A stretch of 64,000 nucleotides of DNA from assembly GCF_025736875.1 (NCBI RefSeq), contig NZ_CP107052.1:422001-486000 (forward strand), given 5' to 3'. This document shows positions 38,755 to 47,953 of this stretch, piece by piece. The notes beneath the pieces are model-generated. The model was not told the origin of the DNA, did not search any database, and was given only the letters and a program-made list of their open reading frames with translations. A program made the position numbers and the translations under genes. This DNA is from Candidatus Kirkpatrickella diaphorinae. GTDB taxonomy: Bacteria; Pseudomonadota; Alphaproteobacteria; Acetobacterales; Acetobacteraceae. Every line of letters starts with the position of its first letter. Positions within the stretch are counted from its first letter, which is position 1.

Positions 38755-40187
38755 CCGGAGACAGCCTTGATCGTTTTTTTGGGAGACAGCGCTTCAAGCT
38801 GCGATGGAAGGGCCTGGGCCCAATGTGTGATCGACCCCGCGCCAAGACAGACGACAAAATCACCGGGTTTGGCGATGACATTGATCATCTCAGCCAAATG
38901 CTCCGGCCCCGGCAGCGGCACGACGGAATGATGCCCGCTGGCCCGCAAGCCCTCTACCAGCGCATCACGGTCAAATCCCTCAATCGGCTGTTCATTCGCG
39001 GCATAGACATCGGCGATGATGACGGTCGTGGCGTCATTCATGCAGGTGCAGAATTCATGGAACAAAGCTTTGAGGCGGGAATAACGATGTGGCTGCACGA
39101 CAGCGATAACGTGATGCGCTCCGGCCTGGCGAGCCGCGCGCAGAACTGCCGCGATTTCAATTGGGTGGTGACCGTAATCATCGATAATGGAAACGCCATT
39201 ATGCTCCCCCACCCGGGTGAAACGACGTTTGACGCCCCGGAAGGTCGCGAGGGCTGAGCGGATCGTGTCGTCGCTGATATCCATTTCCGTCGCGACAGCG
39301 ATCGCGGCGAGGGCGTTCAGGACATTATGCTGGCCCAGCATCGGCAGGCGGAAAGGCCCGGCCCGCCGCGTCACTTTGCTGGCACGATTGGAGACGACCA
39401 CCTCGAACGTCGCCCCAAGGCGGTCCGCAACGAGCTTCTCGGCCCGGATATCGGCCTGCTGGCTGAAGCCATAAGTGATGATGCGGTGATCTGACAGGCG
39501 CGGAATCATTCGCTGCACCTCCGGGTGATCGATGCATAAAACGGCGAAACCGTAAAAGGGGATATTGGAAATGAACTGATGGTAGGCCGCCTGCATGGCC
39601 TCCTCATTTCCCCAATGATCGAGATGTTCCGGGTCCATATTTGTGACGACAGCAATAACAGCCGGAAGACGGAGGAAAGACCCGTCACTTTCATCCGCTT
39701 CGACAACCATCCAGTCCCCGGACCCCATGCGGGTATTTGTGCCATAGGCCTCGATGATCCCGCCATTGATCACGGTCGGGTCAAGGCGTGACTGCTCAAG
39801 CACCGCTGCGACGAGGCTGGTTGTGGTTGTTTTGCCATGCGTGCCGCCAATCGCGATGGACCAGCGCAGGCGCATCAGTTCCGCCAGCATCTCTGCCCGG
39901 CGCACGACCGGGATATGGCGCTCCCGCGCGGCGACGACTTCCGGATTGTCCCGCCGCACGGCGGTTGATGTCACGACAACCTGCGCGTCACCCAGATTTT
40001 CCGCTGTGTGGCCGATTTCAATATGGATGCCCTGATCACGCAGGCGCAAAACATTGTTATTTTCCGCAATGTCGGAGCCCTGGACCTTATATCCGAGCAG
40101 ATGCAGAACCTCGGCGATGCCCGACATGCCAATGCCGCCAATACCGACAAAATGCAGGGTGCCAATCGAGAGGGGAAGCGCGCGCAT
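38751..40187 (-). CDS. murC: UDP-N-acetylmuramate--L-alanine ligase MurC
   Basis: Adds L-Ala to UDP-MurNAc. The N-terminal Rossmann part has [23 protein letters not shown], the ATP site is [16 protein letters not shown], the central domain carries [11 protein letters not shown] and the C-terminal domain [14 protein letters not shown] and [15 protein letters not shown]. Length 478. The start is 33 nt after the murG stop on the minus strand. Confidence 0.98.
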   Translation of the reverse strand: MRALPLSIGTLHFVGIGGIGMSGIAEVLHLLGYKVQGSDIAENNNVLRLRDQGIHIEIGHTAENLGDAQVVVTSTAVRRDNPEVVAARERHIPVVRRAEMLAELMRLRWSIAIGGTHGKTTTTSLVAAVLEQSRLDPTVINGGIIEAYGTNTRMGSGDWMVVEADESDGSFLRLPAVIAVVTNMDPEHLDHWGNEEAMQAAYHQFISNIPFYGFAVLCIDHPEVQRMIPRLSDHRIITYGFSQQADIRAEKLVADRLGATFEVVVSNRASKVTRRAGPFRLPMLGQHNVLNALAAIAVATEMDISDDTIRSALATFRGVKRRFTRVGEHNGVSIIDDYGHHPIEIAAVLRAARQAGAHHVIAVVQPHRYSRLKALFHEFCTCMNDATTVIIADVYAANEQPIEGFDRDALVEGLRASGHHSVVPLPGPEHLAEMINVIAKPGDFVVCLGAGSITHWAQALPSQLEALSPKKTIKAVSG

Positions 40188-40220
40188 GTCAACAAGCTTT
40201 CGAAACGAGTGTCAAATCAT

Positions 40221-41330
40221 TCAATGTTGCGAAGCATCCCCGATCTGAGACGCAACCACCTCAGCGAGACGTTCGGCGCTGGCGGGCATTGCCAGACGAC
40301 GGGCCGCGCTGGATGCCTCGGCCAATTGGTCTATATTGGTCAGAAGCGCTTCAACTTTTTCAGCAAGATGCGCCGCGGTCAGTTCTGACTGACTGATGCA
40401 CCAGCCTGCGCCGCCTTCCTCCAACTTCCGGGCATTGGCGGATTGCTCATCCGAAGCGGCGATGGGGAGGGGGATGAGGATGGCCGGGCATCCTGCCATG
40501 GTCAGCTCTGCAACGGATGAGCCCCCGGCGCGCCCGATCACGAGGTGGCTGCGTCCTAAAAGCCCCGCAACATCCTCAAAAAACGGCGCCAGCGTGCATT
40601 CAATCCCGGCCGTCTCGTAAATTTCCCGCACTTTGCTGATGTCGCCTTCCTTCGTCTGCTGCGTGACATGCAGGCGATGCCGGACCTCCTGCGGAAGTCG
40701 ACTCAGCGCGTCCGGCACGATTTCTGAAAAAACCTGCGCCCCGAGGGAGCCGCCCCAGACGAGCAGATTGATATTTGTCCGCGCATCCGCGTAATGGCGC
40801 GTGTAAAGAGCCTCGATTTCCGGGCGCACAGGCATCCCGGTATAGATAACGGGCCGCGATGGCAATGAGCCCTCAATTTTCGGAAATGATGTGGCGATGA
40901 CGCTGGCGCGCCGGGCCAGCAGGCGGTTTGCCTTGCCCAGCAGGGCGTTGCCCTCATGCAAAATTAATTTCGCACGGCTGCGCCCGAATATATTGAGATT
41001 GCCGAGCGCAGGCGGGATGGAGGGATACCCGCCGAAACAAATGATGGCGGCTGGTCGCAACTGCCGGAGATGCTGCCGCGCCTGCTGCACGCCTTTGAAA
41101 AGCTCGTAAAGATTGCGCAGCTTCGTCCAGGGTGTTTTACCCGCGACACCGCGCCCACGCAGGACATATTGCGGCTGGTCGGCAAATGGCCCTGTTGCAC
41201 GATGGCCGGCGCGGGAGTCCGTCATCAAAACCAGATGATAGCCGCGCTGTTTCAAGGCCAGGGCCAGGGCTTCCGCAGGGAAGAAGTGCCCCCCTGTGCC
41301 CCCTGCGGCGATGATGATTGTTTTTTTCAT
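40221..41330 (-). CDS. murG: MurG lipid II synthase (GlcNAc transferase)
   Basis: Transfers GlcNAc to lipid I on the inner face of the membrane. The GT-B fold starts with IIAAGGTGGHFFPAEALALAL; ICFGGYPSIPPALG and LLVWGGSLGAQVFSEIVP mark the donor and acceptor loops; and VIGRAGGSSVAELTMAGCPAILIPLPIA with DEQSANARKL is the UDP-GlcNAc site. Length 369. It overlaps the ftsW stop by 4 nt. Confidence 0.97.
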   Translation of the reverse strand: MKKTIIIAAGGTGGHFFPAEALALALKQRGYHLVLMTDSRAGHRATGPFADQPQYVLRGRGVAGKTPWTKLRNLYELFKGVQQARQHLRQLRPAAIICFGGYPSIPPALGNLNIFGRSRAKLILHEGNALLGKANRLLARRASVIATSFPKIEGSLPSRPVIYTGMPVRPEIEALYTRHYADARTNINLLVWGGSLGAQVFSEIVPDALSRLPQEVRHRLHVTQQTKEGDISKVREIYETAGIECTLAPFFEDVAGLLGRSHLVIGRAGGSSVAELTMAGCPAILIPLPIAASDEQSANARKLEEGGAGWCISQSELTAAHLAEKVEALLTNIDQLAEASSAARRLAMPASAERLAEVVASQIGDASQH

Positions 41331-42535
41331 GACGGGAGGTGCCTCCGCGTGCCGTTTGTCCAGCTTCGCCGCATGTCCGGGCCGCTGCCGGGAAGGTAAT
41401 TCGTGTCTGATCCGACATGGTGCCGTGTCAAAGCCAGGATCATGCCCATTGTCAACGCCACCGACAATGCGGAAGAGCCACCATAGGAGATAAATGGCAA
41501 GGTCATCCCTTTCGTCGGGATGAGATGCAGGGTTGAGCCCATATTAATGAAAGCCTGAAGGCCGAACCCCGCAATAAGACCTGAAACCGCGACGATAACA
41601 AACGGATCCTGCTCACGCAGAATACGTTGCAGGCTGCGAATGACCATCACGAGAAACACGCCGATTACGGCGGCGCAGACGATCATGCCATATTCCTCAC
41701 CCGCAACGGCGAAAACGAAATCCGCATGGGCATCGGGAAGCAGATCCTTCACGCGGCCTTCCCCCGGGCCGCGACCCAGCAGCCCCCCATTCCCGAAAGC
41801 GCGCAGGGCCATGTCGATCTGGTAATGGTCACCCAGATTGGGATGCAGAAAGCGTTCAACGCGGGAGCGCACATGGGCGAAGGCGATAAAAGCGCCGATA
41901 AAGGCGGCGATCATGGCCCCGATACCCGCACCGACGAAAATCAACGGCAATCCATCGACGAAAAGCTGCACAAAAAAAACCATCGTGACGACGGAGAGCA
42001 TACCGATATCCGGTTGCGATTTGAGAAGGAAAAGAATGACCGCATAAACGCCGAAAGCGATGACCATGCCGGGGAAATGCAGCATTTTACCGTCGCGCGA
42101 TGTTTGGCGTCGTTTGGCAAGCAGCCACGCCGTGACAATCGCGAAAAACGGTTTGAGAAACTCGGAAGGCTGAACGGACATGAAGGGCAGAGCAATCCAG
42201 CGCCGCGCCCCTTTGATCTCCAGCCCATGCACGAGCGTCATGAGCGTGGCCAGCAAAGCGAGCCCGCCACCGATCAGCGCCATTTTACGAATCGCCTCAC
42301 GCGACATGGTGGAGACAAACAACGTCACAATCCCGGCCAAGGCCAGAAAAATCACCTGCTTGAGAATGAACATCTCACGCGATGCGCCGATGCGCACGGC
42401 GACAGCCGGGCTGGCGGCAAGGACGAGGATATAACCAAATGCCAGCAGCACGCCGACGCAATAAAGCGTCACGCGGTCAATATTGCGCCACCAACGCCCG
42501 AAAGCCGAATTATCAACGCGGGAGAGACCGGCCAT
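41327..42535 (-). CDS. ftsW: Peptidoglycan polymerase FtsW
   Basis: A SEDS-family glycosyltransferase that polymerises lipid II at the septum with FtsI. I start it at the ATG at 42535, one base after the murD stop, giving 402 residues starting MAGLSRVDNSAFGRWW. About ten transmembrane helices are visible. Family motifs are HGLEIKGARRWIALPFMSVQPSEFLKP, FGNGGLLGRGPGEGRVKDLLPDAHADFVFAVAGEE and the C-terminal LIPTKGMTLPFISYGGSSAL. A longer frame runs back into murD and is not credible. Confidence 0.97.
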   Translation of the reverse strand: MAGLSRVDNSAFGRWWRNIDRVTLYCVGVLLAFGYILVLAASPAVAVRIGASREMFILKQVIFLALAGIVTLFVSTMSREAIRKMALIGGGLALLATLMTLVHGLEIKGARRWIALPFMSVQPSEFLKPFFAIVTAWLLAKRRQTSRDGKMLHFPGMVIAFGVYAVILFLLKSQPDIGMLSVVTMVFFVQLFVDGLPLIFVGAGIGAMIAAFIGAFIAFAHVRSRVERFLHPNLGDHYQIDMALRAFGNGGLLGRGPGEGRVKDLLPDAHADFVFAVAGEEYGMIVCAAVIGVFLVMVIRSLQRILREQDPFVIVAVSGLIAGFGLQAFINMGSTLHLIPTKGMTLPFISYGGSSALSVALTMGMILALTRHHVGSDTNYLPGSGPDMRRSWTNGTRRHLPS

Positions 42536-42536
42536 A

Positions 42537-43913
42537 TCAGCTCTTTTCACCTTCGGCCCATGCCGAAAATTTTGCGGGCGCAAGAAGCGATTGCGCGAGT
42601 TCCCGGAATGCGGTGCCGCGTGCTTCAAAATGCGCGAACTGGTCGAAGCTGGCGCAGGCGGGGGATAGTAAAATAACGTCCGTCCGGGTCGCCTTCGCCG
42701 CTGCAAAAGCCTGGCTGACGGCGCGTTCCAGCGTGGTGCAGTTTTCCCACGCCACCTTGTTTGCTTCAAGGGTCCCGGCAAGTTTCGAGGCATCCTCACC
42801 GATGAGGAAAGCTTTTGTGACGCGATTTAAGAGGGGAGAGAGCGACGTGATCCCGCCTTCCTTGGCCTGTCCTCCCGCGATCCATATGACGCGATCATAA
42901 GATTGCAATGCCTTGGCCGCTGACTCCGCATTTGTTGCCTTGCTGTCATTGATGAAAGTCACGCCATCAATGCGGGCCACAATTTCCTGCCGATGGGGAA
43001 GGCCGGGGAAGCTGTTGAGCCCCGCCAGAATTTTCTCCTCCGTTACGCCGAGGAAGCGGCAAATCTCACAGGCGGCGAGGGCATTCTGCATGTTGTGCGC
43101 CCCCGGCAAAGATTGTGCCTTTGACAAATCCAGCAAGGCCGGGGTCAGATCAGCGGGCTGGTGCAAAGAGAGCGCGCGTGGATGCGCGCCGCGCGCACGG
43201 AGCTTCTCATAAATATCCCGACATTCCGCGTCATCAATACTGACAATCAGGCGATCCGCTGCCGTCATATGGTCAAAAACATGCGCCTTCGCCGCGGCAT
43301 AATGATGGATGTCGCCGTGGCGCTCCATATGGTCGGGCGTCAGGTTCAGCAGGCAGGCCGCGTCAGCATGGAAGCTGTCCAGCCTCTCAAGCATGTAGGA
43401 AGACATCTCAATGACATAGACGCCTCGATCATCCAGAAGGGGAAGCGCGAGCGCGGCGGGGCCGAGATTGCCACCGGCCGCCACTTTAAAACCGGCATGG
43501 GCGAGGATGTGGGCGATGAGGGCCGTCGTCGTCGACTTCCCATTCGTGCCGGTAACAGAAACGAATCGTGCTTTCGCGCCCTGTGATTTCACGGCCCGAT
43601 ACAGCATCTCGGCATCCGACAATATGGAAACCCCCTCCCGCCGCGCCAGCACCGCCAAAGGGTGGGGGCTAGGGAGGTGATGCGGGATGCCGGGCGAGAG
43701 AATAAGCGCGTCAAACCCTTTGAGGGTGGTCGGGGACGCATATGTCAGGCGGGGATGCGTGTATGACCGGTCGATATCCTGACGATCATCCCAGGCCGTG
43801 ACCCGCGCGCCCATCCCGAGCAGGGCATTGACGGCGGCAAAGCCGTTTCTGCCGAGACCGACGACCAGAAATTGCTGGTCTTTGAAGAGCGTGGAGGGAA
43901 ATGGCTGGGTCAT
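42537..43913 (-). CDS. murD: UDP-N-acetylmuramoyl-L-alanine--D-glutamate ligase MurD
   Basis: Adds D-Glu to the muramyl peptide. Landmarks: FLVVGLGRNGFAAVNALLGMGA, the ATP loop VTGTNGKSTTTALIAHIL, EMSSYMLER, NLTPDHMERHG, FINDSKATNAESAAKAL with the second-domain signature, and VILLSPACASFDQFAHFEARG at the end. Length 458. It is followed 1 nt later by ftsW and preceded by mraY at 10 nt. Confidence 0.98.
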   Translation of the reverse strand: MTQPFPSTLFKDQQFLVVGLGRNGFAAVNALLGMGARVTAWDDRQDIDRSYTHPRLTYASPTTLKGFDALILSPGIPHHLPSPHPLAVLARREGVSILSDAEMLYRAVKSQGAKARFVSVTGTNGKSTTTALIAHILAHAGFKVAAGGNLGPAALALPLLDDRGVYVIEMSSYMLERLDSFHADAACLLNLTPDHMERHGDIHHYAAAKAHVFDHMTAADRLIVSIDDAECRDIYEKLRARGAHPRALSLHQPADLTPALLDLSKAQSLPGAHNMQNALAACEICRFLGVTEEKILAGLNSFPGLPHRQEIVARIDGVTFINDSKATNAESAAKALQSYDRVIWIAGGQAKEGGITSLSPLLNRVTKAFLIGEDASKLAGTLEANKVAWENCTTLERAVSQAFAAAKATRTDVILLSPACASFDQFAHFEARGTAFRELAQSLLAPAKFSAWAEGEKS

Positions 43914-43923
43914 CTGGAACGGT

Positions 43924-45015
43924 CTATTGAAGTTTCAGGGTTGATAGACCGATCAGCCCCAGCACGAAAGCGACGATCCAGAATCGGACGACAATTTTAG
44001 ATTCGGACCATCCTTTTTTCTCAAAATGATGGTGAATCGGGGCCATCAGAAAAATGCGCCGCCCGGTGCGCTTAAACCAGAACACCTGAATAACGACGGA
44101 AATTGTCTCGACAACAAAAAGCCCGCCAACAATACAAAGAACGATTTCATGCTTGATGGCGACAGCAATCGCGCCGAGCGCACCGCCAAGCAGGAGGGAC
44201 CCGGTATCCCCCATGAAAACCTCGGCCGGTTGGGCATTGAACCACAGAAATCCGAGACCCGCCCCAACCAGGGCGGCGCAGAAAACACAGAGCTCCCCTG
44301 TGCCCGGGATAAAATGGATCTGGAGATATTCCGCGAAGACATGGTTACCGACCAGATAAGTGATGACACCGAAGACGAGTGTCGCGATCAACGTCGGCAC
44401 AATTGCCAGCCCATCGAGCCCATCCGTAAAATTAACCGCATTGCCGAAACCTGCAATCGTCAGCATGGCAAAAATGGGGAAGGCCAGGCCAAGCGGAATA
44501 AGAAGATTTTTGATGAATGGTATCGCCAAAGCATTCTGCATCCCGACCGGCATCAGGCTTTGCAACCAGTAACCGGCGATAAGTGCGGCCAGAAATTCGC
44601 ACCCCAGCCGCATTTTTTTGGAGACGCCATGGCTGTTGCGGCGGGAGAGCTTGAGATAATCATCCGCAAATCCGACAGCGAAAAACGCTGAGGAGACGAA
44701 CAGAACGGCCCAGACGAAGCCGTTTCTCAGATCAGCCCATAAGAGCGTCGAGGCGATAAGAGACAGGAAGATCATGACGCCGCCCATCGTCGGCGTGCCT
44801 GCTTTTTCAGTAAGATGGCGTTCCGGCCCCAATTCCCGGATGGGCTGGCCGTCGCGCTGAATACGTTTGAGATAGCGTATGAAAGGCTGCCCGAGGCTGA
44901 GGCTGATAACAAGCGCCGTGAGACACGCCCCGCCGGATCGGAACGTCAGATAGTGGAAGAGATTGAACAGGCCACCGTGACCGCTCTCACTTACGGCGAA
45001 CAAGCTGTAAAGCAT
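43924..45015 (-). CDS. mraY: Phospho-N-acetylmuramoyl-pentapeptide transferase MraY
   Basis: Makes lipid I by joining phospho-MurNAc-pentapeptide to undecaprenyl phosphate. Polytopic, 363 residues. Diagnostic motifs are EKAGTPTMGGVMI, the aspartates of FADDYLKL, NFTDGLDGLA, FLWFNAQPAEVFMGDTGSL and MAPIHHHFEKKGWSE. Its ATG shares one base with the murF stop. Confidence 0.98.
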   Translation of the reverse strand: MLYSLFAVSESGHGGLFNLFHYLTFRSGGACLTALVISLSLGQPFIRYLKRIQRDGQPIRELGPERHLTEKAGTPTMGGVMIFLSLIASTLLWADLRNGFVWAVLFVSSAFFAVGFADDYLKLSRRNSHGVSKKMRLGCEFLAALIAGYWLQSLMPVGMQNALAIPFIKNLLIPLGLAFPIFAMLTIAGFGNAVNFTDGLDGLAIVPTLIATLVFGVITYLVGNHVFAEYLQIHFIPGTGELCVFCAALVGAGLGFLWFNAQPAEVFMGDTGSLLLGGALGAIAVAIKHEIVLCIVGGLFVVETISVVIQVFWFKRTGRRIFLMAPIHHHFEKKGWSESKIVVRFWIVAFVLGLIGLSTLKLQ

Positions 45016-46373
45016 CAGCCTTGATTTCCTTGCTTTTTCAGTGCGTCGACGACATCACGCATACGGCTTCCGAGGCTGCCTTTAACGAGGACGACATCCC
45101 CGGCGGCGAGCCCTTTGATTAAGAGCGGTGCAAGCCTGTCAGCGGTTTCGCACCAGGCGCCTTTTTTTCCCGCCGGGAGGTGGTCGAAAACATGTTTCAT
45201 CGCGGCGCCGCAGCAATAAAGCGCGTCAGCGCTCGCGACAATGTCCGGCAATAACGCCAGATGGGCTTCCTGCGCGTGGTCACCCATTTCAAGCATGTCG
45301 CCCAGGACGGCAATCCGCCGCTTTGCCGGCATGAGGGCAAGAGTGGCGAGAGAGGCCCGCATTGATAACCCGGAAGCGTTGTAGCTCTCATCCAGAAGCG
45401 TAACGGAATCATCCAGGATTGGCAGGCGCATGCCGCGTCCCGCATCCGGCTTGTACCGGGCGAGGGCGGCAATGGCGAGGTCCAGATCCGCACCGACGGA
45501 CTTCACTCCCGCAAGGACGAGTGCGGCGTCTTCCGCAAGGTGCCGCCCTGGCACACTAAGCGCGACGTGACGCCCGGAGAAGGTGAAACTGCTCCCCTCC
45601 GCCGACATCTGAAGATCAAGCAGGCGCATATCCGCCGTGGGCGCGGTGCCGACACTGATAAAGCGCGCGCGGGATGCTTCAAGCGTGCGTTTGAGGGTGT
45701 CCCGGCCAAAAACCGCGTCAGGGGCGATGGCGGTCCCGGTCTGGCGCAGACTGGCGAAAAGCGCGGATTTCTCCTCCACGATCGCTTCGAGTGAGCCGAG
45801 ATGCCCGATATGGCTGTTTCCGATGGACGTGATAATCGCGACATCTGGGCGGGCCATCTGCGCAAGCGGCGCAATCTCACCAGCATGGTTCATGCCAATT
45901 TCACAGATGCACCATGCGACATCGCGGGGCAGACGCGCCAATGTCAGTGGCACGCCGATGTGATTATTGAAGGACTTGTCCGCGGCATGGGTACGGCCCT
46001 GCGTCGCGAGGGCCGCATGAAGCATGTTCTTTGTCGTTGTCTTGCCGACACTGCCAGTGATGGCGATCATTTTGCCGGTGAAGCGGCTGCGCGCATAGAT
46101 ACCCAGCGCTTGCAGCGCTTTCAAACTATCCGGCACTTCAATCAACGGGCCGGACGCGGTGACAGGGCGCTGCACGATGCAGCAAGCCGCGCCCTTACTG
46201 AAAGCCTCCGCAACATGGTCGTGCCCGTCATGTGACGCACCTTCAAGGGCGATAAAGAGATCACCGGGCTGCAAAGTTCGCGTGTCGATGGAAATGCCGG
46301 TAATGGCGATTTCAGGGGCCTTTGTCGCGCCCGTCGCCTTGGCCAGCTCCTCACCTTTCCATAAAACGGTCAT
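45015..46373 (-). CDS. murF: UDP-MurNAc-tripeptide--D-alanyl-D-alanine ligase MurF
   Basis: Adds D-Ala-D-Ala to complete the pentapeptide. I start it at the ATG at 46373 (AAGGG upstream), giving 452 residues beginning MTVLWKGEELAKATG. Motifs: GISIDTRTLQPGDLFIAL, the ATP loop ITGSVGKTTTKNMLHAAL, EIGMNHAGEIAPLAQMARP, LLDESYNASGLSMRASL and LGDMLEMGDHAQEAH. It lies 19 nt after murE and touches mraY. Confidence 0.97.
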   Translation of the reverse strand: MTVLWKGEELAKATGATKAPEIAITGISIDTRTLQPGDLFIALEGASHDGHDHVAEAFSKGAACCIVQRPVTASGPLIEVPDSLKALQALGIYARSRFTGKMIAITGSVGKTTTKNMLHAALATQGRTHAADKSFNNHIGVPLTLARLPRDVAWCICEIGMNHAGEIAPLAQMARPDVAIITSIGNSHIGHLGSLEAIVEEKSALFASLRQTGTAIAPDAVFGRDTLKRTLEASRARFISVGTAPTADMRLLDLQMSAEGSSFTFSGRHVALSVPGRHLAEDAALVLAGVKSVGADLDLAIAALARYKPDAGRGMRLPILDDSVTLLDESYNASGLSMRASLATLALMPAKRRIAVLGDMLEMGDHAQEAHLALLPDIVASADALYCCGAAMKHVFDHLPAGKKGAWCETADRLAPLLIKGLAAGDVVLVKGSLGSRMRDVVDALKKQGNQG

Positions 46374-46392
46374 CTCAATTCCCTTTTGCCGC

Positions 46393-47943
46393 TTAACCAG
46401 GCGTGTCATGTGCATTCACCCCGTTTGCTGCCTCAATGTCAGAACCGCCCTGCGCGGCTGTCAAAATCTCTCGAATGACGGCGGCATCATCAAACGGATG
46501 CACCGCGCCTTTGATAATCTGCCCGGTCTCGTGCCCCTTGCCGGTGACGACGACGATATCGCCTGCTTCGGCATGCAGCACGGCATGGGCGATGGCCGTA
46601 TGACGGTCGCCGATTTCCGTGGCGTCAGGGCACCCCTGCATGACGGCCCGGCGGATGGTGGCGGGGTCCTCATCACGCGGATTATCGTCGGTGACGATGC
46701 ATTGATCCGCATATCTTGCGGCAATCTGACCCATCAAGGGGCGCTTCCCCTGATCACGATTGCCACCCGCGCCGAAAATAACCGTCAATCGATGGCGCGC
46801 ATGCGGGCGCAGGCTTTGCAGCACGTGGCCGAGCGCGTCGGGCGTATGGGCGTAATCCACAAATATCGAGGCACCATGATGCGATGTGGCGACAAACTCA
46901 CACCGTCCGCGCACGCCTTGTAATTGTGTCAGGCCCTGGCAGATCTGACGGGCGGAATCTTCATCGTCCCAAGCCAGAGCGGCTGCCAGCAAGATATTGT
47001 CGACCTGCACACGCCCGATGAGGGGGATGGTGATGTCATCCAGCATTTCCCCGTTAAGACAGAGTTTCAGACGCTGCCCTGTCGGGAGGGGCGTTGCACT
47101 GACAAGCCGCAGCGTCTCACCACCCATCCCCACTGTGCGAAGCGCGAGGGCGCGTGACGTCGCGATATCCTTCAATATCGCAAGCGTTTCAGAATCCATA
47201 TCCGCATTGATCGCCGCCACGCCGCCCGTGGGGAGGACTTCTCGGAAAAGCCGCAATTTAGCGTCGCGATAGGCGTCAAGCGTGTGATGATAATCCAGAT
47301 GGTCCCGCGTGAGGTTGGAGAAACCCGCGCGTGTCAATCTGACGCCATCAAGGCGAAACTGATCCAGCCCGTGAGACGAGGCTTCCAGCGCCACGTGATC
47401 CACGCGGCGGGTTTTCAGCTCGTGCAAAGTCTCGGCCAGCTTAACCGGGTCAGGCGTTGTCAGGGGAGGGAGGCGCAGATCCAACCCCTTGGAAACAAGT
47501 CCGAGCGTACCGATACTGGCGGAACGAAAGCCCTGCATCATCCAGATCTGCCGCAGAAAATCCGCTGTGCTTGTCTTGCCATTCGTGCCGGTGATCGCCG
47601 CGATCTCAGCAGGTTGCGCGCCATAAAATGCGGCGGCCAGGAGGGCGAGGTCGCGCCGGGGGTTGGCGGAGGCAAGGTGCAAAATGTCTCGGCCCGCGAT
47701 GGTGGTCACTGCATTGGGGCCGTGATGGGACATGACGATAGCAGCCCCCTTCGCCACGGCCTGCGGCACAAATGTTGCGCCATTAACGGCGGCGCCGTCG
47801 ATCGCCACGAAGAGACTGTTCAAGGAGGCCAGGCGGCTGTCACTCGTCACCCCGCTAACCGTCCGACCTGCCCATTCCGGCTTGACGGAGGAGGGCAGGG
47901 TGACGCGCGCTTGTTTGAATAGCTCCTGCAATTGCATGGTCAT
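46393..47943 (-). CDS. murE: UDP-MurNAc-tripeptide synthetase MurE (meso-diaminopimelate type)
   Basis: Adds the third stem residue. The VTDDNPRDEDPATI segment contains the DNPR motif that selects meso-diaminopimelate, so the wall should be the usual Gram-negative type. The ATP loop is ITGTNGKTSTADFL; GVTSDSRLASLNSLFVAI and EASSHGLDQFRLDGV are also characteristic. Length 516, slightly longer than E. coli MurE (495). It overlaps neither neighbour but lies 10 nt from ftsI. Confidence 0.98.
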   Translation of the reverse strand: MTMQLQELFKQARVTLPSSVKPEWAGRTVSGVTSDSRLASLNSLFVAIDGAAVNGATFVPQAVAKGAAIVMSHHGPNAVTTIAGRDILHLASANPRRDLALLAAAFYGAQPAEIAAITGTNGKTSTADFLRQIWMMQGFRSASIGTLGLVSKGLDLRLPPLTTPDPVKLAETLHELKTRRVDHVALEASSHGLDQFRLDGVRLTRAGFSNLTRDHLDYHHTLDAYRDAKLRLFREVLPTGGVAAINADMDSETLAILKDIATSRALALRTVGMGGETLRLVSATPLPTGQRLKLCLNGEMLDDITIPLIGRVQVDNILLAAALAWDDEDSARQICQGLTQLQGVRGRCEFVATSHHGASIFVDYAHTPDALGHVLQSLRPHARHRLTVIFGAGGNRDQGKRPLMGQIAARYADQCIVTDDNPRDEDPATIRRAVMQGCPDATEIGDRHTAIAHAVLHAEAGDIVVVTGKGHETGQIIKGAVHPFDDAAVIREILTAAQGGSDIEAANGVNAHDTPG

Positions 47944-47953
47944 TGGCCCTCCT

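Noticed and set aside
41627-42676. 349-codon frame antisense to ftsW
   Set aside because: ftsW is certain from its SEDS motifs. The antisense frame is rich in His/Arg/Asp, as expected from reversed hydrophobic codons.
44026-44691. 221-codon frame antisense to mraY
   Set aside because: A shadow of mraY, whose catalytic motifs are intact; no ribosome binding site or known domain.
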